A DNA stretch of 64,000 nt, taken from contig NC_089458.1 in NCBI RefSeq assembly GCF_026210795.1, positions 620,001-684,000 of the forward strand, written 5' to 3'. The translations under genes and the position numbers were made by a program. Source of the stretch: Rhizophagus irregularis (Eukaryota > Glomeromycota > Glomeromycetes > Glomerales > Glomeraceae). Numbering within the stretch: the first letter of the stretch is position 1; every line of letters begins with the position of its first letter. Under the pieces are notes generated by a model. That model saw nothing but the letters and a program-made list of their open reading frames with translations, was not told the origin of the DNA and did not search any database. This document shows, piece after piece, positions 1 through 10,699 of this stretch.

Positions 1-181
1 TGCCAAAGATAGATTGATAAACAGAAGTAATAGCTGCGAAGACTTCGTACTTAATACCACTACTTTGTCCTCTTCCTTCACATATATAACCAGGCTGTAA
101 AAAACTATGGACATTATGAAGTTCTGGCACAATACTGCCAGTTGCAACAAGTTTTCCTGGAGTAATATGAGATTTTGACAT
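1..181 (-). CDS. N-terminal fragment of unidentified gene (truncated by window edge)
   Basis: An ATG at 181-179 opens a frame without stop to the window edge (60 codons, no intron seen). The protein starts MSKSHITPGKLVATGSIVP and has PGYICEGRGQ and YEVFAAITS. A short N-terminal PGKL box followed by a Gly-rich turn and a beta-like segment is reminiscent of the N-terminal domain of exosome cap proteins (Csl4/Rrp4 type), but the similarity is weak and I do not assign it. The upstream flank (182-300) is AT-rich with a T run, compatible with a promoter. The rest of the gene lies outside the window. Confidence 0.45.
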   Translation of the reverse strand, partial: MSKSHITPGKLVATGSIVPELHNVHSFLQPGYICEGRGQSSGIKYEVFAAITSVYQSIFG

Positions 182-855
182 TTATTTATTATGGGAAAAA
201 AGAGATTTCTAGACGAGTTTTTTTTTATTATTAAACATAACGCCAAAATTTACTATATTTATTCTATCGATCACATGCAGATCGGCAATTAATTCATTTT
301 GTTTTAACTAATTTAGTTATTCATGGTTTAATTAAAAAGATATTATATTTGCAAAAACTAATTAAAAGTAGTAAAGTTTTATATAGCAATATTATTATAA
401 AGGGTATAATATTAGATATACAAGTCAATGTTAACATGTAAACTTAATTTTATTTTATTAAATAAAATAAAATTATATATAATATAGTATTCTGTACTAG
501 AGTTTGGAACTGAATGCACCATCCAGTTTTTAAACCGATTTCATCTATTTTTTTATGATTCAGTTCAATTCAGATTCATTCTAAAAAAACTGGTTTGCGT
601 TTAAAGTAAGTGCAACCGGGTGCTCAACCTGGTGTGATATCAAAACTTTATAGTGCTAGCCCAAATTACGAAATTATAAATCATGTGATACCAGGTAAAT
701 AGTTTAGCCATTGGGATTTTTATCAGTTATAGAAAATTATGCTACACAAATTCTGGAATTGTGTTACATAAGTTTTGTAATTCTGGCCAAAATTATAAAC
801 TCGACCAATTATATGCTGATCACATTTAATTCTGGTCAAAATTATAGTGTACCAT
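182..855. other. Non-coding AT-rich interval
   Basis: No supportable gene. It contains a GAACTG/CAGTTC-rich stretch (500-600) that resembles the terminal part of the foldback element at 47,426, and two copies of a short motif (TCTGGCCAAAATTATA / TCTGGTCAAAATTATA near 782 and 832). Probably old transposon debris. Confidence 0.4.
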
Positions 856-1099
856 TAAGGTTACTGGAGAAACTAGGGGTTTTGGCAAGTTGGCGAAATG
901 CCAAAATAGCGAAACTTTGCCAAAACTATATGAAAGTCTTATTAAAAAGTTGGCAAAACTCTAGAGAAAAGCGAAACCTGACGAAACTTATAATAAATAC
1001 TGAAACTGCCAAAATCTTGCCGAAACTATAATAAAACTATAGTAAAATCTTGGAGAAACTAATCGTAAAATTTTGGAGAGGTTTAGGCAGGTAACCTTA
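856..1099 (+). mobile_element. MITE copy A (TAAGGTTAC family, 244 bp)
   Basis: The ends are inverted repeats: TAAGGTTACTG at the left, CAGGTAACCTTA at the right. The body is rich in short GAAACT/GCCAAAA words and matches 1667-1913 (same strand) and 45,148-45,393 (opposite strand) through most of its length. TA is present at each tip, so a 2-bp TA target duplication as in Tc1/mariner-type elements is possible. It encodes nothing; the open frame running through it is a by-product of the repeat. Confidence 0.8.
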
Positions 1100-1666
1100 T
1101 GTACTGTACACTTGATAAATTCATGCGGGTTGTCGGCAAATAGAATTTTGTAATTTGTCACGTATTCCATACATTTTGAAATTAGTGTAAGCTGGATGCA
1201 AAAATGGAAACTCTAATCCAAGATGTAAATCATAGTAGAATTCCATAAGTTAGTTCAACAAATATCTGTTCAATCCGTTCAATCCGTTTAATTCTTTTTT
1301 CTTAAAAACATAATTTAAATTTATTGTTTATAGTTTATTATTTAGTAATGTAAAATTTATTTATTTATTTATTTATTTTTTAATGATTTATATATACTTT
1401 ATTGATATGTAGTTTATATACCATACAAACAAATTATCATAAGCTATATCCACCCAGTAGAATGTAATCATCAAAATATGGATAAGAATAAATATAAAAT
1501 AAAAATAATTAGTATTATGTCTATTAATTATAGAATAAAAATAATTAATATTATATCTATTGAATATACTATTATAGAAATTGTTATTATTATTATATTA
1601 TTTTAAAATTTATTTATTAATTTGAACCAAATAAAATTATTATATTACTTAAAATAAACCCAACCC
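1100..1666. other. Non-coding AT-rich interval between MITE copies
   Basis: Simple TTTA repeats near 1355-1380, otherwise featureless AT-rich DNA. No coding signal. Confidence 0.5.
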
Positions 1667-1913
1667 TAAGGTTGCTTGCCGAAACCTAGGGGTTTATTAG
1701 GCAAGATGGCGTTTTGCCGAAAAGCGAAATTTTGCCGAAACTATATTAAAATTATATTAAAAAACTGGTGAAACTTTGGAGAAAGGCGAAACTACCGAAA
1801 CTTATTATAAATGCTGAAACTGCCGAAACTCTGCCGAAACTATAATAAATCTATAGTAAAATTTTGATGAAACTAATCGTAGGATTTTGAAGAGGTTTAG
1901 ACAAATAACCTTA
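1667..1913 (+). mobile_element. MITE copy B (TAAGGTTAC family, 247 bp)
   Basis: Starts TAAGGTTGCTTGCC and ends ACAAATAACCTTA, and aligns with copy A through the GAAACTG...CTGCCGAAACT...GAAACTAATCGTA...GGTTTAGACA section. It lies only 18 bp from the left end of the 5.2-kb transposon, so the two insertions are adjacent but independent. Confidence 0.8.
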
Positions 1914-2569
1914 CCCAACCCACATACTTACCAGGACCCCGAACAATACTGATATAACTCACAAATGGATTTGCGTAGAGTTTATATGAGATTAATTTTT
2001 AAACCAATAAATTGAGTTTGCGTAAATCAGTCTAATTTTGGATTAACTCATAAATTATATTTGCGTAGAATTAACTAAAATAAAAACTAAGAGTTTAGAG
2101 ATGCGTAGTATCGATCATTTTTTAATAATATTTAAATCAGTCATAATTTTTTATTTTTATTTTTTATTTATTCCTAAACTATTACAATTGTTCCTGATAG
2201 TTTCTAAAAGTAATATACAATATGTATTTACTATTTAGATAAAATCATATTTGTTCTGATTATATTGAAATTACATTGAATTCGTTATTCCCACCCCCTT
2301 TTAAATACGTCAATACATGATTGTGGGTTTTTATTGTTTACATTAAAGGTAAATTTTCATATTATATGATATTATGAGAGAATTCATGCATGTCAATTAC
2401 TTAATTCCTGTAGTTTCCCATGCATCTTACATTTCTCATATAAGTCGTTTGCATGTGATAATTTAATAATGTTTGATTTCCCATTACAAGTGAATCATAT
2501 CAGTCTATACAGATACATTTTTTTATCTAAAACACAGTTAAACACTATTAAAATCGTATTTTAATTATA

Positions 2570-5500
2570 ACAGGCTGGAAATATTCAAAAGAACGTTTGA
2601 AGAAGCATCCATTTGTTGCTAAAGTTTTACGTGCTAAAAAAGTTATTTGTATATGTGATGCGGCGATTAAACTTTCAAGAAAATGGAATGAAGATTATAT
2701 TAATTGTCATACTAGAAGTAAAGGTTGTAAACGAGTTGAAGGTCAAAAAATAATATATGATTATTTTAACGTTACTAATAAAAAATATGATGATGATGAT
2801 TCTGATGAAGAGTAGGAAGATTAGGATAGTGAAGTTGAGGACCAAGGACGCAATAGATGATGATGATATTATTGGCGTTGATAAGCATAGTAAAGATGAC
2901 AATTCAAATTTTAATATTGATCTTGATTTTAACGAAAATATTATTGATTTGGCTTCAAATAAAAGAAGAACTTGTAGTGGACTTTATTCTGCTAAAATTT
3001 CAGCATATATTGATCGTACTCCTGCAAATTTTGGTGGTTCTCGTTGTGTAGAAGTAATTGCAAAGGAAATGTGGGCAAATAGATTTAAAAAAGGATTTTC
3101 TAGAAAGAAACTTAATTATAAAGAAAAAAGAATTCTCAATCGTCAGATTTATGCTGAAAGTCAATGGTTTATTGATCGGCAAAGTAATTATAAATAAAAT
3201 TTTAATGTTTTTAACTTTTTGTATCATTTACTTACATTTATAACTTATTTATTTTATATTATTATATCATATTTTAGGCGATTCTGTACGTGCTAAAGAA
3301 TGTAACAGATATGTTGATAAAAATTGTCATGATAAAATCTGTTATACGGCATATTTATTATTATGTTCGAATACTCTATTAGCAAATCGGATTATTGTAC
3401 CAACACCAAAACTTTAAAATATAAAACACACTCCTTTATTTTGGTTTGAGAGTGATCTGATGAAAAAATATTTGCAAAATGCTAATTTGCTTCAGGTTTG
3501 GCATATTATCAAAGAAAATAGTTTACCTAATGATTCGAATATATGGCTTACTCTAGCTGATAAAGCAATGAGAGGTGTTTTTAATGATAAACCTGTATTC
3601 ACTGGACTACACACGTCAAATGACCAAAAACAGGCAAAAAAAATGGCTAGAATTGCATAAACTATTCGCAAATTTATATAAACTATTTACAAATAGTATA
3701 GGTTAATTCGCAAATAGCCAAAAACAGCCAAAAATAGCCAAAAATAACCAAAAATAGTCACTGCTTTTCGCGCCATTTTTTTGCCGATTTTTAGCATTTC
3801 GACCTGTGCTATGTCATGTAATAGTTCAAGTATGTTTACGAAAAGAAAATAGCTTGGGTATGCAAAACCTAAAATATTCAGAAGAGTTTACAAATTTTCT
3901 CGTAATCTTAACTAGTTTTAGCAACTGGGCTTTAGAACTTTTTCAGCAAAATTTGGAGGAACGAACTATTTAAAACATTAGGTATTTTGTAAATTCTTTT
4001 AATTTTGATTAACAAATTTATAATAAATTTTTATTAATATACTTTATTTAATAAAGATAATTAAGAAAGAATGAAATTGATTATCTTACCGACCCAGATC
4101 TTTGTTATAAAAATATTGACAGATTTAAGCGATTAATTGATACTTTGCATTATGAAGGTCTTATCTCTGCAATGACCGATAATACGAAGTTAAAACCTGG
4201 TCTTCATTATTCATTACAATTTGGCTGTATTATTGGATTGATATTAGATAATAGCGAAACAAAAATTACTGATTATGATCAAATTCCTTAAATAGTTAAT
4301 AAAACAAAAAATGAAAATGCTATTGCTAATAATGGTTGAACATATATTTTACAAGTAAGTTATATTATTAATTTTCTATTTATATATTAATATTACTAAG
4401 AATTAATTTGATATGTTGAATTTAGGTTCCACTGCCTAAATTTCTGCCAGTAGTTATTGCATTGATTCTGAATAATGGTTCTGATAGAGCAGTTGCAATT
4501 GCTGATCTTCACCGAAAACTTTTAATGGATATTGCACCTCAATTAAACTTACATATTTTAAGTATCAGTTCTGATGGTGCATTAGTTGAATTTCAAGTAC
4601 AAATAATGATTCAAAGTATGGCAACAAATGAGAGGTTACAACTGATTGATACAAGATTTGATATAATTTTTAGTTGTCTGATTTTACCATCAGTTGGACC
4701 TGTTGTAAGAATTCAAGATCCGAAGCACAGTAAAAAAACTTGTCAAAATGTAATAATGTCAGGTGCACGAGTTCTATCACTTGGAAGATCAATGGCATAT
4801 TTTGAACATTTTTTAATGAATGTCTGGACTCTATAATGTATAAACAAGATGTTGTGAAACTTGGATGGTGCCGCGTATAGGGCTTTTTGTTCATCAAATT
4901 TAAGAATTATATATTCGCAACATTTAGAAAATCCCAATGATGAAGAAATGTGTGGATTTTTCATTTTATTATTTGTTTTTGGTAAGTTTATCTTATCATT
5001 AATTTTTAATCATAAATACTCTAACTAAAATTTTATATATTATTAAGATGAATTGATTGATTGTTATCTTAATAGACAAATTAATCCATTAGAGCATATT
5101 AAAATGGCGATGACATCCTTTTTTTTCCTTCGTTTTTGGCGTAAACATATATTAAATTTATCAGAAATTTATCCTGATTTCATTAGTTTGAAAAAGAATT
5201 TTTTAGCTGATCAAAGTTATTCTATTCTTATATCACTAGCGGAATCGATAGTTCTTTTAGTTAAAGCTCATCGCGAATTTTATTCATCAGTTCCCTTACT
5301 TTCATGGATGCATGGTTCTGAAGCTGTTGAGCACTTTTTCGGTGTAGCTCGTCAGATAAATTCTGATTTTACCTATGCCGACCTAATTTATCTTATTCCA
5401 AAAATTGCTCAACATTCTAAAGCGTTAAGAAATAATATTATTATATATGAAAAAGAGAAATCAGTTCGTGAAGGTATAATATATCATATTATAAAATTAC

Positions 5501-6913
5501 TTTTACCTTCAATTTAAAATCATTATTAATATAAAAACTTTAATTATCTAGGGTATCACTTTGATTATAATAATATGGATTTAAATATTGAACAGCTTAA
5601 TATTTTACGTAATTGGCCAACAGATTCTGCTATACGTAGTTGTTTTAAAGATTCTTTTAGTATTGCAGAAGAATTATGTGAACCATTAGGCATAAACGTT
5701 CTATCAAAAAATAATTTGGATTTACCTTATGTAGAACCAGTAATTTTAATTTAAAATTGGGTAGACAATGATATTTCAACGAATAGTAGAATGATTGATA
5801 AATTAGATGAAAATCTACTTTCAAACGAAAATGATATTTTTATGGCTATTAATATAGCTTCAAAACAAGTTGAATCTCTTTCTTTATTAGATGATGATAA
5901 CATACTTGAGTTGGATACAACTGACCTTACTAAACAAGTGGACTTGATACAAAATATACAACCTTGTTCATCTTTAATTTCAGTAAATAATGGTATATTA
6001 ATATATCAAATTTATTTTATTTTATATAAACATTATTTGGATTATCTAACAAAAAATTACATATTTTAATTTAAATATTATTAACTTAGATATTCATTAT
6101 ACTCTTTCGGATGGACAAATAAATTTTATTAAGATGCTAGAAATTTGTACTAAACATGAAGCCTATTTCTCAAGAATATTGGAATGCAAATGTCGTGTTG
6201 AACAAATTGCAAAAAATAGTGATTTAATAATAAATCCAAATAAAGCAAGTCATATGGTCGCACATCTCATTAACAATGAAAATCCTGAAACAAGATTTAT
6301 TACACAACGTGAAAAACGTTGGAAAACAAATAGAAAAACTATGGCGGCAAAACTAGCTCAACAACATAAGGAAGAATTAGCAAGAAATAAAGAATCTAAA
6401 AATAAGAAAAAACGAAATGTTAATTCTGTTATTTGCGAAAGTAAGTTTACACATTAATTTATATATTATTATATTATGTTTTATATTAATAACAATTTAA
6501 TTTTTACAATTCTGAATATTGACTGTGCTAATATCAATACTGACAATCCTTTACTAAAAAATCAATTCGTTATTGCAATTTTTGGTTCAACATTTTGTGT
6601 TGAACGTATTGTAGCAATGTATTATTATGAGGTATATAATTACCATGCTTATCATGAAGGAGAGGTAACAGATCTTGACAATTTATCGTATATTACACTT
6701 CATGTGTTTTTGCCAATTCATCATAATATCTTTTCCGGTTTAACTATTGAAAAATCAAAAATTTTTACACACCGCCATCCTGATAATATAGTATATTATT
6801 TAGCAAATATGGATGTTGTTGTAACTGAAAATTCTTTAAGTTTGAAAGGTTTTGGAAAAATCATATATAATTATTTTAATTGTGAGGAAATAAAGGCGGC
6901 AATAGTAGTTTAA
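2570..6913 (+). pseudogene. Broken transposase gene of the 5.2-kb transposon
   Basis: A series of plus-strand reading-frame pieces can be joined across short introns and interrupted by stops. They contain, in order: a basic Cys/His-rich N-terminus (CICDAAIKLSRKW, HTRSKGCK; 2597-2815), a region with SGLYSAKISAYIDR (2940-3195), VWHIIKENSLPND (3460-3609), a part broken by a MITE at 3610-3808 and resuming at about 3812, HILSISSDGALVEFQ (4462-4830) and HGSEAVEHFFGVARQ (5053-5515), with further acidic and basic pieces to 6913. At least two GTAAGT...TAG introns are recognisable (4354-4424; 4982-5047). The SSDGA and GSEAVEHFFG motifs look like parts of a DDE-type catalytic domain. Stops at several places (for example 4291, 5753) show it is dead. 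Confidence 0.65.
3610..3808. mobile_element. 199-bp MITE nested inside the transposase gene, 3-bp target duplication
   Basis: The left end CACACGTCAAATG and the reverse complement of the right end CACAGGTCGAAATG begin an imperfect ~40-bp inverted repeat that also shares GGCAAAAAAAATGGC. The element is flanked by CTA on both sides (3607-3609 and 3809-3811). Removing the element and one CTA rejoins the transposase frame as GGA CTA TGT CAT GTA, giving TGLCHVIVQV. Size, long inverted repeat and 3-bp duplication fit a Tourist/PIF-Harbinger-type MITE. AGCCAAAAA is repeated several times at 3716-3756. Its tip is shared with the foldback element at 63,124. Confidence 0.75.
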
Positions 6914-7144
6914 TAATAGCAATATTCATAGATACTATTAAAATTTAAGGTGTAGAAAACATGTAATAAAAAGCCAAAATAAATGAGATTTTTGCAACTA
7001 AGATTTTAAATTTGCGTATTTTACATTATTTTTTAAACTAAGATTTAAGTTTGCGTAGTGTTACTATGAAAAAAAAATGTGTAGAGTTAATAGTAAACAC
7101 ATGCCGATCATTTGTGAGTTATATTAGTATTATTCGGAGCCCTA

Positions 7145-10100
7145 TAATATTAGTATAGTTATTTAATTCTTTACTTAAGTATATTATTAACATTATTCTA
7201 ATAAATTTGTAAATGTACTGTGGTTATTAAAAAAAAATAATAATAATAATAATCCAAATTAGCTAAAATTCAGTTAGCCAATTTTAAGTTAATTTGTGAT
7301 CTAATACTAATAATTAAACTTTAATCAATTTTTAACTTAGCAGTTTACTACTATTTACTTAAAATTCAGCTTAAATTTTAACTAAAATTTATTTTGTAAA
7401 TTATGAAACTAATACTATTATAATATAGAAGTATTACACCAAATTATATGTACTATTATTATTAATATTTATTTTGATAATATTAAGGTAATTATAAAAA
7501 TTAATTCATTTTTTTTTTTATTTATTAAAAATGATAAAGGAAATTTTAGTTTAATAAATAAAGAAAAAATACTATTTGCAAAATTTATTTAATCATTATT
7601 TCATATTTTTATAACTAATGGGAATTTTGGTATTAGAATTGCAAATTTAATAAATATTAATATAAAATTAGAATCTAATGAATTCAAATTTATATTTAAA
7701 GTTTATGTATTTTTTATTAAATCTGTTATAATAATATAAATATTAAATTAATAGCTATCTCTTTTTTTGTTTACCAATCAATAATACTTTATTTAGAAGT
7801 GAATTTTTTTGTAATATTATTTTTATAGAGATTGGTAGTATGTGCATTTTGATATTTAATAAAATAAAGGATAAAAATATATTAAAATTTATAAAAGTAT
7901 TATTTTAAACTTTAGGTTTATTATATATTTATAATATATTTTTTATAATCTTAATTATATGTCTAATGATCATTTTTTTATATTCTTAATTTTATATTTA
8001 ATATGAAAAAATTGGATAATAAATATATTAATATGTTAATAAAGATATAAAAACTTTTAATAATTATTTTAAAAAGGATTTTTTAATAACTTTACATAAT
8101 AGTTAACAAAATATAAGGTTATTATAACATTTATTATATAATATCCATTTATTAAAAGCCTATATTCTTACTTCTATATAATATATAAAAATCTTACTTA
8201 TATGTTATATAATCTTCAAATATCTTACCTTTAAAATATTATGCATTATTCCAATAGCATTTGGGATTTTCTACTAGGTTTGAAAATATCCAATTCTATT
8301 AATTAGCCAGCTTTTTAAAATAAAATACAATTTTTAATTACTTTTAAAAATAAAATAATTTAAAAAATTTTATTTATTACTTTAACTATATTTTTTCAGA
8401 TAGTAAACATAATATAAGTTGAACATATAAATAATTATTTTTTTAGTTAAAATTAATTTTCTTTATTTTTTCAGATTATAGATATGAGAATCTGAATATT
8501 AAATCAATTTATTTATTAATAAGTTTAATTATATCCTTATTAATTACAAATATAAATATTATATATCATTTATCTGTAATAAAATCAACTAATAATATTT
8601 TAATTTATTAATATAATAATAATAATCTTTCTATACTGCATTAATCTGTTCCAAGAAGTTCACTATATTTATTATATAATTTTGATAAAAAGACAATAAA
8701 TATAAAAGTTTTAAAAAGTATATTTAATTCATCAAACTTAAATTATTATATTGTTATTAAAGATAATATAGTTAGGGATTGGAAGTCAAATAGTCCATTA
8801 TTAGATATTAAAAAAATTGTTGAAAATTTAATATATATAAATATATCTTAATATCTGGATAAAATACATTAGTCTTTATTAATACCAATTACAATTTCTT
8901 TTAGTAAATATATATCCAAAATAAATTTATAAGTAAATTTTTTTTTTTAAAAAAAAAATTATAATTAATTAAATTAATTTTATTCAATTTAATGCATGTT
9001 TTATTATATTTAGAGGAATTAATTGAAAAATTTTCTTTAACAAAAAAAAGAATAAAATTTTTTGAGAAATTTTTATTAGATGAACAGAAAGTATTTTTAT
9101 TACAATTAAAAATTGACTTAACAGAATCAATACTCATTAATATTAATAAATTAGATTATATAAAATGTTATTAATATGATAATAGCCAATGACCTCTAAA
9201 AATTCTTTTATCATTTTCTATTAAATCAATAACAAATCCACATAAAAGAAATATTAATTATATTATAAAAAATTTAGATGTTTTGATTAAAAATAAAGAA
9301 GTAATTTCAATTTCATAGTTTGGTATAACAAATCATTTTTGAATTCCAGAGATATAGTAAATATAATTATTATTTTTATAAAAAAACTTTTTATTATTTA
9401 AATTTTAATGCTTTCTTTTATTATTTAAAAAATTTATTAAATTCCATTTAAAGATAAGTAGGCAATCAATATAAATAAGAATAATCACTATGGTAAATAA
9501 TATAGGTACATATATAATTTAAATAAGTTTAATAAGTTTTCAAAAATTAAACATTTTTTTTTTCAATTTTTTATTACGTAGTTTTATGATATATATAATA
9601 TATCACATCTATTTTTAATTCAAAAAAAAAGGAATCTTAAATTGACAATATCATGATTAAAAAAAAACAAAATTTTGAATTGTTATTTCAATTAAAGTTT
9701 AATGTTACAATATCATTACTTTGTTAAAATTTTGTAACGAATCATATTGTTTGCCCAACATAATACTTTACCTTTAACGTATTTCGACCTTAATTTTTCA
9801 CCAACACACCAAGCACCCTTGATCTTAACCTAATAACGTTCCTTCCGCATCACATGATTAAGAGAATGTTATTGATTCGATTATGTAAAATACACAACCA
9901 CATTTGAAGAATAACGAAAATATGTTATCCTCTAATTATTTTTATTAAATGAAATTTGTGATTACAAAAAACACTTAGAATAAATGAAAGGTTTTTTTTT
10001 TAAAAAAAAGGTTGTATTTAAAAATGATAAAAAATGTTCCCAACACTAAGTACATGCAGTCAAAAATATTTTGATTTCCAGTCTTTCAAATTGAAAAAAA

Positions 10101-10699
10101 AATGTCGATTTATTTTATTAGCGAATTAAAGTATTTTACTTACATAATGTGTTATCAAGCTGCAACTCAACTGCAGCTACGAAAAGAAACTATTTAATCC
10201 TACCAATAATAAACAAAAAGGTTATCATTTATAGTGATATATAAAATTACCATACCTGGAAACAATTCTTTATACTATTGCGATTTTTTTTTCTCGTGTA
10301 ATTTAAATCACATAATAAGTTTTAAAATAAAGATTCCATAAAATAAAATAAAAACTTTTCTATTATCAAAACATTGGATCGGTCACTTGTATACCCTGAT
10401 TATACAAGTTATTATACAATCTAAAACTTGGAGCTGCAATTAAAAAATTACCTATCGATTTTTCGCCAGCAGTGTTACGATAGGGGTTTCTTTTAAAAAA
10501 AAAGAGTATATTATAACGAAATAATTAAAATTACAATATATTATTAATAATTTAGTATTAACTTAAATTATATTATTTCGAATTTGGCATTATTGTGATT
10601 ACATAAGTCTTAGTAGTAATTGGCTATATAATCAGTCAATCATCTGACAATATACTGTATATAAAACCTCTTTTTCTTTTTTTTTTGAATCAAAAAAAA
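7145..10699. other. AT-rich interval, no supportable gene
   Basis: Very AT-rich (TAA repeats near 7230; T11A10 junction at 8938-8958; T10A8 at 9992-10009). Short open stretches around 8640-8850 and 8992-9171 have residue composition dictated by AT content and open frames on both strands, so I do not call them. From about 9740 the base composition becomes less extreme. This interval should hold the promoter, and possibly missing 5' exons, of the SART1 homologue, but I could not find them. Confidence 0.5.

Larger units (their letters stand above)
1932..7144 (+). mobile_element. Decayed 5.2-kb DNA transposon with ~36-bp terminal inverted repeats
   Basis: The left end reads CAGGACCCCGAACAATACT and continues ATATAACTCACAAATG. 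The reverse complement of the right end reads TAGGGCTCCGAATAATACT and continues ATATAACTCACAAATG. Inside the tips there are repeats of TTGCGTA(G): 1971, 2018, 2061, 2101 at the left and 7012, 7051 at the right, probable transposase-binding sites. The C/TAGG tips would fit a hAT-like YARNG end, but no clean 8-bp duplication is seen and the transposase does not show a hAT dimerisation domain, so I leave the superfamily open. Between the ends lies a broken, intron-bearing transposase gene. Confidence 0.75.

Noticed and set aside
711-1031. 106-codon plus-strand open frame
   Set aside because: Runs through MITE copy A; the peptide is made of the repeat's GAAACT/GCCAAAA words.
2675-2902. Open frames on the minus strand at 2.7-3.2 kb
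   Set aside because: Shadows of the transposase frame; hydrophobic low-complexity peptides with no family.
8901-9174. Overlapping open frames on both strands
   Set aside because: Composition is set by AT content; neither has introns, motifs or neighbours to support it.
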